From assembly GCF_017309955.1 (NCBI RefSeq), contig NZ_CP021247.1:993501-1057500 (forward strand): a stretch of DNA of 64,000 nucleotides. Reading direction: 5' to 3'. The translations under genes and the position numbers were made by a program. The notes beneath the pieces were generated by a model. The model had not been told where the DNA came from, did not search any database, and saw only the letters and a list, made by a program, of their open reading frames with translations. Origin of the DNA: Novosphingobium sp. KA1 (GTDB lineage: Bacteria > Pseudomonadota > Alphaproteobacteria > Sphingomonadales > Sphingomonadaceae). The first letter of the stretch is position 1. Each line of letters starts with the position of its first letter. Below, piece by piece: positions 9,773 to 18,492 of this stretch.

Positions 9773-9928
9773 CTACTGCATTTCCTGCTTCAGCAGCCCC
9801 ATGAACAGAACCGCGCAGACCAGATGGAGCGAGGCGATCCCTGCCAGCCAGCCCGGCATCAGCAGGGACAAGTCCACATAGGCCGATGCCCCGGCGACAA
9901 GCGATGCAAGAGGATAACCATGCGACAT
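9773..9928 (-). CDS. Possible small membrane protein (51 residues)
   Basis: Unrecognised. A complete frame of 51 residues starts ATG-TCG-CAT at 9928 and ends TAG. It encodes a hydrophobic protein with an apparent hairpin of two short membrane segments, YPLASLVAGASAYVDLSLL and WLAGIASLHLVCAVLFMGLL, separated by a Pro-Gly turn. A weak GAGG lies close to the ATG. It converges on dsbD, whose stop is 2 nt away. Codon use agrees with neighbouring genes, and the segment would otherwise be an empty gap. The small size keeps confidence moderate. Confidence 0.5.
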   Translation of the reverse strand: MSHGYPLASLVAGASAYVDLSLLMPGWLAGIASLHLVCAVLFMGLLKQEMQ

Positions 9929-9993
9929 GGCCTCATATGCGCGCAATCGCGGTTAATTCCGCCTTCAAGCCTGGGGTTTACGCGTAAGTAAGG

Positions 9994-12081
9994 TTAAATT
10001 TTTCCACCTGCGAAGGCCTTGATCTCGGCCAGGCGGATCGCCTTGCCCCCGGCCGGCGTCATCGTCACGCGCAGGCGTTCTGCCTTGACGGGCGTCCAGA
10101 CGAGCCGCGTCACGCCATTGGCCAGCGGCGCCGCCGTCGGCGCGGCGACCTGCTGCCAGCGGCCGCCCGCCCAGACCTCGACCACCAGCTTGCGCGGCGC
10201 GGCAAACTTCGCGCCGTCGGCAAAGAAGGCGAGTTCGGTGCTGCCGAGCGTGACCGGCTTGCCGAAGTCCACCGCGTACCACTGGTCGGTCCTGCCGGTA
10301 GCGGAATCCCAGCCATTGGGAAGCTCGGGATAGAACCAGGCGCGGCCATCGATGGCATCGTGCAGGTTCTCCGCCCCGGTGCCGGAGGAAGCCACGGCCT
10401 TGGGGAAAGTGCCCCGCACCAGTTGCACCGCAAGGTTCGTCTCGCGCACGATCGGCGCGTTGGCCTTGCGGGCGAGCGGTACTTCCACGCGGCCAAGGTC
10501 GTCGCGGTGGGCCACTTCTGCGCCGTCGACGGAAACCGTCAGCCCCTTGCGGCCATAACGCGTGCCGTCGGCGTCCCAGGTCACCGAAACCGCGTGGCCG
10601 TGATAGGGCACGCGTTCGATGTGGAACCAGGCCAGGGCCTGCGCGTCGCCGGCGGCAGGCAGCAGTGGATTGACCTCCAGCACGTCGTCCGCACGCGGGC
10701 GGATGCCGACAAGGCCGGTCAGGATCAGGTCGTTGTAGCCCGAGTGGAAGTAGTGATGGCTGCGGTCCAGCCCGACGATCGGCTTGCCGGTCTCCGGATC
10801 GTAGTCCTCTTCCAGATCGAGCCTGCCGCCCTGATAGTGCAGCTGCGTGTACTGGCGCAGCAGGCGCATGTAGTCGCTGCGGGTGACCGGACCGTGGTCA
10901 TCATAGTGATCGAGCAGGTTGCCCATCGCCGCCAGCACCTGCGTCGTCTGGTAAGGCCAGATCGGGCCGTTCCACTGACACTCGCGCGCATCGCCGAGGT
11001 AGCGATACTGGCGCATGTAATATTCGTAGCTCTTCTCGACCGTGCGCATGCCCGCCTTGCCGGCCAGCGCATCGGGGGCGAGCAGGTGCGACCAGGCCGA
11101 GGCGTACCGAGCCTCATCCGGCACGAGGTCGAACATCCAGGGCAGGTAGCCGACCAGCTCGCGATTGCGGATCGGCTCCCAGTATTTCACAAACTCGTTG
11201 CTGACCTGATAGCGGTCGGTGAAATGGCCGAGCTTCGGGTTCCACAAGTCCTGCAGGACATGCGCACGCAGCGCCTCGGCCCGCGCGGCGTATTCCTGCG
11301 CCATTGCGGCGTCACCGGCCAGTTCCGCCATCTTCGCCAGCGCGCGGGCATTGGCGAACATGTAGCTGTTGATCGAGGGACGGAAAGCATCCCCGCCCCG
11401 GAACCCGTCCTTGCCGCCCGATGCGTCGATCGAGGAGACGGTATACTCGGTCGCGTCCAGCAGCGGTTCGACGAAGTAGAGGCCCTTGGCGAAGTCGAAC
11501 TTCTCGTCCCACAGCCGGTAGACATGGCGCATCGTCCCGAGGTGGGCGAGCAGCGCCTGCCTGTCGCCGTCAACGAGGTAACGGCCCCAGACCGAATCGG
11601 CCATGTAGTCGGTGAAGTGGCGGTCGTTGCCGCCTTCGTACATGAAATTGATGTAGTCGTCGGTGAACCGGCGGTCGTTCAGCCAGCGCCCTTCGGCGAT
11701 GTGGAAGCCGCTGGCGTCGTTGAGGCTGGCGAAAGGCTCGCGCTGCCAGCCCACGTCGTCGGCGAATTCGGTGGTGATGTAGCCTTGCGCGCCGAGGTCG
11801 CGCTGGTGGGCGCGGAACAGGCCCCAGCGGTAGTAATAGACCGCATCGATCTTCGGATCGGCGCTTTCGAAGAAGGGAATGCGCGCCTCGTACCAGGCCG
11901 CGTCCATGCCGAAGCGGGCCCTGGCAATGGCGGCGATGTCGAGCTTCGGGGCCGCGCGCCCGGAGGCGGAAGAGGGCGTGAAAACAGGGGCAGGCGGGCT
12001 TGCTGGCGGGTTGGCGGGCGGACTGGCCGCCGTGGCCAGCAGCGCCGCGGTGGCAAGGATCCTCCGTAGGTTTCCGCGCAT
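9994..12081 (-). CDS. Secreted (alpha/alpha)6-barrel glycoside hydrolase with C-terminal F5/8-type C domain
   Basis: A predicted exported glycosidase of 695 residues. A signal peptide (about 1-22) and a Pro/Ala linker precede a large helical domain. It has the feel of MGH1/GH63-type clan-G hydrolases: FRPSINSYMFANARALAKMA, WNPKLGHFTDRY, ECQWNGPIWPYQTTQ and HYFHSGYNDLILTGL. The last 150 residues or so (FPKAVASSGTGAENLHDAIDG to the end, including TDQWYAVDFGKPVTLGSTEL) look like a discoidin-type carbohydrate-binding domain. The ATG at 12081 follows AAGGGG. It is last in the arabinan locus, behind a strong terminator. I cannot assign a CAZy family or linkage; removal of a side chain from arabinan or arabinogalactan is inferred from context. 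Confidence 0.72.
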   Translation of the reverse strand: MRGNLRRILATAALLATAASPPANPPASPPAPVFTPSSASGRAAPKLDIAAIARARFGMDAAWYEARIPFFESADPKIDAVYYYRWGLFRAHQRDLGAQGYITTEFADDVGWQREPFASLNDASGFHIAEGRWLNDRRFTDDYINFMYEGGNDRHFTDYMADSVWGRYLVDGDRQALLAHLGTMRHVYRLWDEKFDFAKGLYFVEPLLDATEYTVSSIDASGGKDGFRGGDAFRPSINSYMFANARALAKMAELAGDAAMAQEYAARAEALRAHVLQDLWNPKLGHFTDRYQVSNEFVKYWEPIRNRELVGYLPWMFDLVPDEARYASAWSHLLAPDALAGKAGMRTVEKSYEYYMRQYRYLGDARECQWNGPIWPYQTTQVLAAMGNLLDHYDDHGPVTRSDYMRLLRQYTQLHYQGGRLDLEEDYDPETGKPIVGLDRSHHYFHSGYNDLILTGLVGIRPRADDVLEVNPLLPAAGDAQALAWFHIERVPYHGHAVSVTWDADGTRYGRKGLTVSVDGAEVAHRDDLGRVEVPLARKANAPIVRETNLAVQLVRGTFPKAVASSGTGAENLHDAIDGRAWFYPELPNGWDSATGRTDQWYAVDFGKPVTLGSTELAFFADGAKFAAPRKLVVEVWAGGRWQQVAAPTAAPLANGVTRLVWTPVKAERLRVTMTPAGGKAIRLAEIKAFAGGKI

Positions 12082-12128
12082 CGTTACCCCTTCATGGTCT
12101 GGCGAGCGACTGGCAGCATTCATCGTGC

Positions 12129-12191
12129 AAAAACAAGAGCGGCCGGTTCCCGGGGGCGTGTTGGGAGAGAAATCCCCGGGAACCGGCCGCT
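12129..12191 (-). terminator. Strong terminator downstream of the TonB-dependent receptor gene
   Basis: Two perfectly complementary 18-nt arms, AGCGGCCGGTTCCCGGGG (12138-12155) and its complement (12174-12191), enclose an 18-nt loop. On the minus strand the stem is followed by CTTGTTTTTG. It separates the receptor (stop at 12247) from the glycosidase (start at 12081) and leaves only about 47 bp for a promoter of the latter, so attenuation or read-through is possible. Confidence 0.85.
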
Positions 12192-12246
12192 GGTGGCAGG
12201 CTGCAACGCGAATGGCGATCCGCTGCGGCCTGCCGGTATCAGGTCA

Positions 12247-15081
12247 TCAGAACTTGAAGCGAACGCCCGCCGCGAAGGTGCGGTCGATCAGCAGCGTGCT
12301 CGAGTTCATCGTCACCGGGCCGCCGGCCGTGTCGTACTTGTAGTAGTTCTGCTGCTTCGCCTTGGTGAGGTTCACTGCGTCGAAGGTCAGGCCGATGTCG
12401 TCGGTGATGTTGTAGGTGAGCTGGAAGTCCAGGCTCTTCTCGGGCTTGCGCCACATGCCGATCGGGTTGGCGAAGGCCCGCGCCTCGTTGTTGTTGAGGA
12501 AGCCCTTGCGCCAGACATAGGACAGACGCGCACCGACCGGGCCGCGCTGGTAGGCCAGCGTGGCGTTGTAGGAGAACTTCGACACCGCGAAGAACGCCGA
12601 CTTGGTATAGGTGGTGTTCCCCTGCGCATCGACTTCGGGGATCGTCTGTTCCGAATCGAGGATCGTCGCGCTGCCCTGGAAGCCCAGACCGTCGAGGATG
12701 CTGGGCAGGTAGGTCGGGAAGTAGGTCAGGCCGATTTCCACGCCCTTGAGCACGCCGTCCGATGCGTTGGTCGGGCGGGTGACCTGGAAGTAGTCGGTCG
12801 CGGTGCTGCCCTCGATCGTGTTGTTGGGGATGTATTCCAGCGTGGTGAGCGGCACCACCAGCCCCTTGATCTCGCGGCGGAAGCCGGTGACGAAGATCGC
12901 GCTGTTGCGCTCGAAGTACCACTCGATCGCAAGGTCGTAGTTCTTCGAGGTGGTCGCCTTCAGGTTGGCGTTGCCCGCGCTGCCGGTACCGAAACCGAGG
13001 CCCGAAAGGTCGCCGGTGAGCGAGACGTTCGGGTTGAGGTCGCCGAAGGCCGGACGGCGCAGCGTCTCACCGTAGTTGAAGCGGATGCGCAGGTTCGGCG
13101 TGATCTCGTAACGCGCCGTGAAGCTGGGCAGCAGCTTGGCCTCGCCGGTCGACACGCCGGTACGGGCGAAGCCGTTGTACCGATCGAAATAGTTGTAGTC
13201 GGTATCGATCGTGACGAGGCGCGCGCCGCCCTCGATCATCAGCGGACGACCGAAGATGTCGATCTGGCCGTCAGCCATCACGTAGCCAGCCAGCGTCACT
13301 TCGTTGATGTCGAACACGCGGCCGAACGACATCTGGTCGGACAGCAGCAGGTTCGGGTTCACCGCCTGATAGAGCGAACGGATGGCGTCGGCGTTCTTGT
13401 AGAGCGCCGGGCCGTTGGCGAGCACCCAGCTGGTCGGCACATCGGCGCGGCCGTCGAAGAAGCCGCTGTTGGTGAAGGTGTAATCGTCACCCAGCGAGGC
13501 CAGCGTGCCGCCCAGAGCGCCCGCGCTCTGTTCGCGCACGAAAGTGCTGGCGCTGCGGTTGTCGTAGCGGAAGCCCGCCTTGATGCGGCGCAGGAAACCT
13601 TCGTCCCACTCGTAATAACCGTCGAGCTGGAAGGTCCAGGCGCTGCCCTTGCTCTTGTTGCCATTGTCGAACAGGTCGCCGACCGTCCAGGCATTGGCAT
13701 CGGTCAGCACTTCGGGCGTGCCGAAGCTGTAGGACGGGATGCCGCCGCCGGCGTTGAAGTCGACGTCGAGATCCAGCGGACCGCGGTTGGTGCGCATCGC
13801 GAAGAACGAGGTTTCGTTCTTGCTGTCCTGATAGGCGAGGTCGGCGGTGATCTTGCCGCGCGCACCCACGTCCCAGGCCGCGTTCAGGGCGTAGACGTAG
13901 CTGTCGGTCTTGTTGGTCGCATAGTCGGCGCTGTTGAAGCCGGCCACATCGCCCATCGTGCGCGACTTGATGATGTTGGTGCCGTCGTAAAGCTCGAAGG
14001 TCGAGCCCGGATCGCTGCCGAGATCGCCCCACCAGTCGGCATAGCTGAACATCATCGAGTTGAAGGTCGTGCCGCGGAAGCCGGTGTAATAGAACTCGGC
14101 GGTGTAGGTCGAACGGTCGTTCGGTGCCCACTGGAAGGCCGCGTTGATCGAGGGACGCTCACGCTTGCCGTAGAGGTCGGAGCTGATGACCGCGTCGCGC
14201 GAGAGGTAGTAGGGCACCTCGACGCCGTCGATGTTCAGCGTCGAACCCGGGGTGGTGGGCAGGCCCGCGTTCAGGCCCGGGGTCCAGTAGGGGTTGTCCG
14301 GGTCGGTGCGCGGGAAGATGCGCTGGAGCGGCGTCAGCCAGGTGCCCGAAGGGGGATTTTCGGTGGCGAACGGCACCAGCGCGCCGGCCTGCACGTTCTG
14401 GTTGCGATACTTGGCGCGGGTGTAGCTGCCGTTGATCAGGAAGCCCATCTCGCCGATGCCGGTCTCCCAGCGGTCGCTGACCAGCAGCGCCACGTTGGGA
14501 TTAAACTTGTCGGCCAGTTCGCTGTAGACGCCGCGGGCGAGGCCCGAGATCGTGAAACCGTCGAAGTCGAACGGACGGCGCGTGGCGACGTCGATCTGGC
14601 CGGCGAGGCCGAATTCGAGCTGGTCGGCCGAACGCGTCTTGTAGACGTCGATCTTGCGCACGAGGTTCGAGGAAATGTCCTGCAGCGCGAACGAAGTACC
14701 CGCAGCGGTGAAGATGTTGCGGCCGTTCCAGGTGGTGACGGGATCGGACAGGCCGCGGATCGTGATCGTGCCGGTTTCACCGCCCGCACGGTCGGTCACC
14801 TGGATGCCGGTCACGCGCTGGAGCGCCTCGACGACGTTGTTGTCGGGCAGCTTGCCGACGTCTTCGGCCACGATCGAATCGACGATCTGGATGTTGTTCT
14901 TGCGGCTGTTGAGCGCGCCGACGATCGAGGCGCGCACGCCGGTCACGATGATGTCTTCGGTGCTGGGCGCAGCGGCATCGTCAGCAACGGCCTGCGGTGC
15001 GGTGTCCTGCGCCTGAGCAACGCTGGCGAGGCCGAGCGCGAGAACGGATGCCGTGCAGAAAGCAAATGGCTTGAGCGCCAT
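12247..15081 (-). CDS. TonB-dependent outer-membrane receptor for arabinan oligosaccharides (predicted)
   Basis: Outer-membrane beta-barrel that imports a substrate using TonB energy. The 944 residues begin with a signal peptide ending ASVAQA. A plug domain follows (EDIIVTGVRASIVGALNSRK, IVAEDVGKLPDNNVVEALQRVTG, TGTITIRGLSD), then a 22-strand barrel finishing RTFAAGVRFKF, the usual aromatic end. The N-terminus resembles the large sugar-import receptors of sphingomonads and Caulobacter. The ATG at 15081 is preceded by GGGAGGG. It has its own upstream region with tandem GntR-type operators. The substrate is inferred from the flanking arabinanases. Confidence 0.9.
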   Translation of the reverse strand: MALKPFAFCTASVLALGLASVAQAQDTAPQAVADDAAAPSTEDIIVTGVRASIVGALNSRKNNIQIVDSIVAEDVGKLPDNNVVEALQRVTGIQVTDRAGGETGTITIRGLSDPVTTWNGRNIFTAAGTSFALQDISSNLVRKIDVYKTRSADQLEFGLAGQIDVATRRPFDFDGFTISGLARGVYSELADKFNPNVALLVSDRWETGIGEMGFLINGSYTRAKYRNQNVQAGALVPFATENPPSGTWLTPLQRIFPRTDPDNPYWTPGLNAGLPTTPGSTLNIDGVEVPYYLSRDAVISSDLYGKRERPSINAAFQWAPNDRSTYTAEFYYTGFRGTTFNSMMFSYADWWGDLGSDPGSTFELYDGTNIIKSRTMGDVAGFNSADYATNKTDSYVYALNAAWDVGARGKITADLAYQDSKNETSFFAMRTNRGPLDLDVDFNAGGGIPSYSFGTPEVLTDANAWTVGDLFDNGNKSKGSAWTFQLDGYYEWDEGFLRRIKAGFRYDNRSASTFVREQSAGALGGTLASLGDDYTFTNSGFFDGRADVPTSWVLANGPALYKNADAIRSLYQAVNPNLLLSDQMSFGRVFDINEVTLAGYVMADGQIDIFGRPLMIEGGARLVTIDTDYNYFDRYNGFARTGVSTGEAKLLPSFTARYEITPNLRIRFNYGETLRRPAFGDLNPNVSLTGDLSGLGFGTGSAGNANLKATTSKNYDLAIEWYFERNSAIFVTGFRREIKGLVVPLTTLEYIPNNTIEGSTATDYFQVTRPTNASDGVLKGVEIGLTYFPTYLPSILDGLGFQGSATILDSEQTIPEVDAQGNTTYTKSAFFAVSKFSYNATLAYQRGPVGARLSYVWRKGFLNNNEARAFANPIGMWRKPEKSLDFQLTYNITDDIGLTFDAVNLTKAKQQNYYKYDTAGGPVTMNSSTLLIDRTFAAGVRFKF

Positions 15082-15126
15082 GGATCAACCCTCCCATGTG
15101 GGGCTGGCCCATACCATGCCCCTTAG

Positions 15127-15157
15127 ATTACTCAGACTAATTATTAGTCGGACTAAT
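15127..15157. promoter_or_regulatory. Tandem palindromic operators (GntR/FadR type) upstream of the receptor gene
   Basis: ATTAGTCGGACTAAT (15143-15157) is a perfect palindrome about a central G. ATTACTCAGACTAAT (15127-15141) is the same palindrome with one arm mismatch; the two centres are 16 bp apart. The same core occurs at 24501-24515 and 26843-26857. Palindromes with GTC-N-GAC arms suit FadR-subfamily GntR repressors, and such a gene lies at 24599. Confidence 0.75.
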
Positions 15158-15246
15158 CTCACGCAAGCGGAAAAGCAAAAACGCTGCAAAAATGATGAAA
15201 TAAGTGTGGCACATTTAACGCACATGGCCCAGGGCGACCACGGAAA

Positions 15247-15276
15247 AGCCCCGCCCGGCAGCTGCCGGGCGGGGCT
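15247..15276 (-). terminator. Terminator after the arabinose/arabinan operon
   Basis: A perfect 30-nt palindrome (arms AGCCCCGCCCGGCAG and its complement) is followed on the minus strand by TTTTCC. It ends the operon whose last gene stops at 15320. A second 9-bp hairpin, TGACGCGCT / AGCGCGTCA (15302-15322), overlaps that stop codon. Confidence 0.85.
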
Positions 15277-15319
15277 CTCGTTTGCTTCTGGTCTGAGTTT
15301 ATGACGCGCTTTCAGCGCG

Positions 15320-16741
15320 TCAGTCGACCTTCCAGGCGCTCGCGGCATCCTGGCCCGGCGCCAGCCGCAGACCGTCCGGTGCCACTGTCAGGGCCTTGGC
15401 CGGATCGCTCGCCGAAACGAATCGCACCGCGCCCCCGCCTGCCGTCACGCGGCGGAACTTCTGCCCCGGCGCGGCCGAGCGCGGCGCCACGGCAACGCCG
15501 CCATCGTCCGTCGCCGTCAGGCAATGATCGGACAGCAGGATCGGCGAGAGCGTCACCGTACCCTCACCCGCATCCTCCACGCGGAACTGGGTCTGCGGCA
15601 GCGCCACCCTGGCGCTGGTCATGCGGGTGCCCTCGTGTGCCATGTAGGTACCCGGGCGGGCGACCGAGACGAAGCGGTCCGGCATCGCGCCATTGCCCAC
15701 CGGCACGCCGAAATCGGGCATGCCCTTGTCGTCGAAATAGAGGCGCTGGACGCGGGTGTGGCGGTCCGGGTTGAACAGCGGATCGCCCTGGATCGCCTCG
15801 TAGTCGCGGCCATGGTAGACCAGCAGGGGACGGCCCTGCTCGTCTTCGGTGAAGCTGTTGTGGCCGGGGCCGTAGACCGAGGTTTCGCGGCAGGTCACGA
15901 AGACCGGCTCGGGCGACTTGGTCCAGGCCTTGGCGTCCATCAGGTTCGCCTCGGCATCGATCGACAGCAGGCCGAGGCAATAGCGCGCGTCGGTGGCGCT
16001 GGCCGAATAGGTCATGAACAGCTTGCCGGCGTGCTCGATCACCGCCGGGGCCTCGTTGACCTTGTAGCCGCGGATTTCCCAGTCGAGCGTCGGCACCGAA
16101 AGCCGCGTCGGCGCGGCCGAGAGCGTCAGCGCGTCCTTCATCGGCGCGATGTAGAGGTTCGAGTTGGTCTCGATGCCCGGCTCACGCTGCGCCCACGAGA
16201 AGTAGCGCACGCCGCGGTGGATGAAGCTGGTCGAATCGAGGTTGAAGCTGTCCCAGGGCGCCTTGAACTCGCCCAGAACGCTCCAGTTGCCGGTCATCGG
16301 GTCGGGACCGTCGCAGACCACGGCAAACGTGCGGATGCGGAACACGTCCTCGCCGCCGCCGCTGGGGCCAGCCGCGAAGTACATGACCCAGCGGTTGTCG
16401 ATCAGGTGCAGTTCGGGCGCCCAGAGGAAGCCGGACATCGGGCCGGTCTTCTCATGGCGCCACAGCACGCGTTCCTCGGCGGTGGCAAGGCCGGCGACGG
16501 TCTTCGAACGGCGCAGCACGAGGCGGTCGTACTCGGGCACCGAGCCGGTCAGGTAATAGTTGCCGTCGTGATGACGGAAGACCTGCGCGTCGGCGCGCTG
16601 GCGGACCAGCGGATTGACGGGGACCGGCGTTGCCGAGGGCGCCGCGCTCGATCCGAGCGTGCCCTTTCCGGCAGAAGTGCAGGCCATCGGCAGCAGCGCG
16701 GCTCCGGCAGCAAAGGCGCGGCGCGAAAGGGGAAAATTCAT
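15320..16741 (-). CDS. GH43 family exo-acting arabinan hydrolase, Tat-type lipoprotein with beta-trefoil-like C-terminus
   Basis: Predicted cell-surface or periplasmic arabinofuranosidase/exo-arabinanase of 473 residues. The N-terminus carries SRRAF followed by a hydrophobic stretch and LPMAC, a twin-arginine signal with a lipobox. The five-bladed propeller shows the GH43 acidic triad in context: aspartate in RADAQVFRHHDGNYYLTGS, aspartate in FNLDSTSFIHRG and glutamate in YKVNEAPAVIEHAG. FLWAPELH marks the second blade. The last 120 residues or so (FVSVARPGTYMAHEGTRM onward) resemble a CBM42/AbfB-like trefoil, which binds arabinofuranose. The ATG at 16741 has GAGGA upstream. Last gene of the operon. 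Confidence 0.85.
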   Translation of the reverse strand: MNFPLSRRAFAAGAALLPMACTSAGKGTLGSSAAPSATPVPVNPLVRQRADAQVFRHHDGNYYLTGSVPEYDRLVLRRSKTVAGLATAEERVLWRHEKTGPMSGFLWAPELHLIDNRWVMYFAAGPSGGGEDVFRIRTFAVVCDGPDPMTGNWSVLGEFKAPWDSFNLDSTSFIHRGVRYFSWAQREPGIETNSNLYIAPMKDALTLSAAPTRLSVPTLDWEIRGYKVNEAPAVIEHAGKLFMTYSASATDARYCLGLLSIDAEANLMDAKAWTKSPEPVFVTCRETSVYGPGHNSFTEDEQGRPLLVYHGRDYEAIQGDPLFNPDRHTRVQRLYFDDKGMPDFGVPVGNGAMPDRFVSVARPGTYMAHEGTRMTSARVALPQTQFRVEDAGEGTVTLSPILLSDHCLTATDDGGVAVAPRSAAPGQKFRRVTAGGGAVRFVSASDPAKALTVAPDGLRLAPGQDAASAWKVD

Positions 16742-16800
16742 GACGGTCCTCTTCCGTTATCGGGTTTGATTCTGGTGTCCCGGATCGCTCCGGGGAAAAG

Positions 16801-16828
16801 GACACCCCGGCGCAGGGGCCGGGGTGTC
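16801..16828 (-). terminator. Intercistronic terminator or attenuator between the two GH43 genes
   Basis: GACACCCCGG (16801-16810) pairs with CCGGGGTGTC (16819-16828); on the minus strand the stem is followed by CTTTTCC. It lies between the arabinanase stop (16841) and the next start (16741), so it may reduce expression of the last gene. Confidence 0.65.
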
Positions 16829-16840
16829 AGCTGGTGGGTC

Positions 16841-17857
16841 TCAGTATTGGGCCGTAGGCCAGCCGTCGGCGCCCCAGACGATCGGCGCGATGCGCAGCGT
16901 CGGGCGGCCTTCGGCTTCCTTGTCGTAGGCGTGGTAGGCGAGGTAGGTCGTGCCGTCCTTGTCGGTGAAGGCGCCCGCGTGGCCGGGGCCGCGGAAGCGC
17001 TGCTTCTCCTCCAGATCGGCGCGCAGCAGGATGGTGCCGCCGCCCTGCATCATGTCGCTGCCGTCCTTGCCCTTGTAGGGGCCGGTGATCTTCTTCGAAC
17101 GCGAGACGACCGTGTAATAGGTGCTGTTCACGCCCTTGCAGCAATAGTCGTAGCTGGCGATCAGGTAATACCAGCCGCCGTGCGGGATGATGAACGGCGC
17201 CTCGATCGGGGCGGGACCGCCGGCAGGGGCCGGACGGCGGGCGATCGCATAGGGTTCGGTGCCCGGCACGACCTTGCCGGTCTTCGGATCGAGCGGGAAC
17301 AGCTTGATGCCCGACCAGAAGCTGCCAAGGACAAGCCACTGGCGCCCCTGATCGTCAGCCACGAAGTTCGGGTCGATGGCGTTGAAGTCATCGTCCTTCG
17401 TGGACATGACGACCAGCCCCTGATCCTTCCAGCCATACCCCTTGGCCCTGGGATCGAGCGTCTTGCTGGTCGCAAGACCGATCGCCGAGCGGTTCGAGCC
17501 GAACGTCGAGACCGAGTAATAGAGCCGGTATTCGCCGTTCACATAGGAAATGTCCGGCGCCCAGATGCCCTCGGTGCCGGGCACCGCCTGCTTGGCCCAT
17601 GCCGGAATCTCGGCAAAGACGGAGCCCGCGTCCTTCCAGGTCTTGAGGTCCTTGGAGGTCTTGATGCCGACATAGCGGCCCACGGTGGAGAAGACGTAGT
17701 AGGTGTCGCCCTCGCGGATGATGACCGGATCGTGGACCACGAGGTCGCCGGTCATCTGCGAATTGAGCGTCGGCGCTCCGTCCGTCTGTTGCGCGCCGAC
17801 ACTGCCGGTCAGGCCCAGCGCGGCGAGACCGAGCAGGAACGAAAACTTGCGGATCAT
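16841..17857 (-). CDS. Secreted endo-alpha-1,5-L-arabinanase (GH43)
   Basis: Cleaves internal alpha-1,5 links of arabinan. The 338 residues start with a Sec signal peptide (MIRKFSFLLGLAALGLTGSVGA). The propeller carries the catalytic base in VHDPVIIREGDTYYVFST, IWAPDISYVNGEYRLYYSVS, the pKa-modulating aspartate in AIDPNFVADDQGRQW and the acid glutamate in APIEAPFIIPHGGWYYL. FGSNRSAIGLATS is typical of endo-arabinanases. The ATG at 17857 lies 2 nt after the upstream aldolase stop, with a GGGGG stretch in front. Its place between sugar-acid and exo-arabinanase genes supports the substrate. Confidence 0.9.
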   Translation of the reverse strand: MIRKFSFLLGLAALGLTGSVGAQQTDGAPTLNSQMTGDLVVHDPVIIREGDTYYVFSTVGRYVGIKTSKDLKTWKDAGSVFAEIPAWAKQAVPGTEGIWAPDISYVNGEYRLYYSVSTFGSNRSAIGLATSKTLDPRAKGYGWKDQGLVVMSTKDDDFNAIDPNFVADDQGRQWLVLGSFWSGIKLFPLDPKTGKVVPGTEPYAIARRPAPAGGPAPIEAPFIIPHGGWYYLIASYDYCCKGVNSTYYTVVSRSKKITGPYKGKDGSDMMQGGGTILLRADLEEKQRFRGPGHAGAFTDKDGTTYLAYHAYDKEAEGRPTLRIAPIVWGADGWPTAQY

Positions 17858-17859
17858 GC

Positions 17860-18492
17860 TCAGCCCCCGGCTGCGTTCCACGCGGCGACCAGTTCGGCCG
17901 CCTTGGCGCCGACCGTCGCGGCATCGAAGCCGGGCTTGTAGAGGCTGCCACCGACGCCGATGCCGTAGACGCCCGCCGCGCGGTATTCCGCGACATTGGC
18001 AGCGCCCACGCCGCCCACCGCCCAGACGCGGCTGGTCTTGGGCAGCACTTCGCGGATCGCCTTGATGTAGCCGCTGCCCAGCACCGAGCCGGGGAACAGC
18101 TTGAGGTCGCGGGCGCCTGCCGCCACGGCGGCGAACGCTTCGGTCGGGGTCAGGAAGCCGGGCAGGACGTCCATGCCGAGTTCGATCGAGCGCGTGATGA
18201 CGGCGGGATCGACATTGGGCGAGACCATGAACGTGCCGCCCACGCCCGCCAGCGTTTCGGCAAGGTCGGTGCCGATCACGGTGCCGCCGCCGATGGCCGC
18301 GCGGTCGCCCAGCGCCTCGACCATCGCGCCGATCGAGCCGGCCGGATCGGGCGAGTTGAACGGCACCTCGATGATGCGCACGCCGGCTTCCACCAGCGCC
18401 TCGCCGATGGCGACCGCCTCATGGGTCTGGATGCCGCGCAGGATCGCCACAACGGGTGCATGGCCTGCGGCCAGAACGTCTTCGATCTTCAT
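17860..18492 (-). CDS. dgoA: 2-dehydro-3-deoxy-6-phosphogalactonate aldolase
   Basis: Class I aldolase of the KDPG/KHG family; splits 2-keto-3-deoxy-6-phosphogalactonate into pyruvate and glyceraldehyde-3-phosphate. The 210 residues give VVAILRGI near the N-terminus, the catalytic glutamate in IIEVPFNSPDP, GGGTVIG, and the Schiff-base lysine in DLKLFPGSVLG. A conserved AVGGVGAANVAEY follows. The SPDP motif after the glutamate and the direct overlap with dgoK favour phosphogalactonate over KDPG. Start overlaps the dgoK stop by 4 nt. Confidence 0.92.
   Translation of the reverse strand: MKIEDVLAAGHAPVVAILRGIQTHEAVAIGEALVEAGVRIIEVPFNSPDPAGSIGAMVEALGDRAAIGGGTVIGTDLAETLAGVGGTFMVSPNVDPAVITRSIELGMDVLPGFLTPTEAFAAVAAGARDLKLFPGSVLGSGYIKAIREVLPKTSRVWAVGGVGAANVAEYRAAGVYGIGVGGSLYKPGFDAATVGAKAAELVAAWNAAGG

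Noticed and set aside
12094..15126. 1010-codon plus-strand frame opposite the TonB-dependent receptor
   Set aside because: Pure antisense shadow of a clear receptor gene, with no recognisable domain and no ribosome-binding site.
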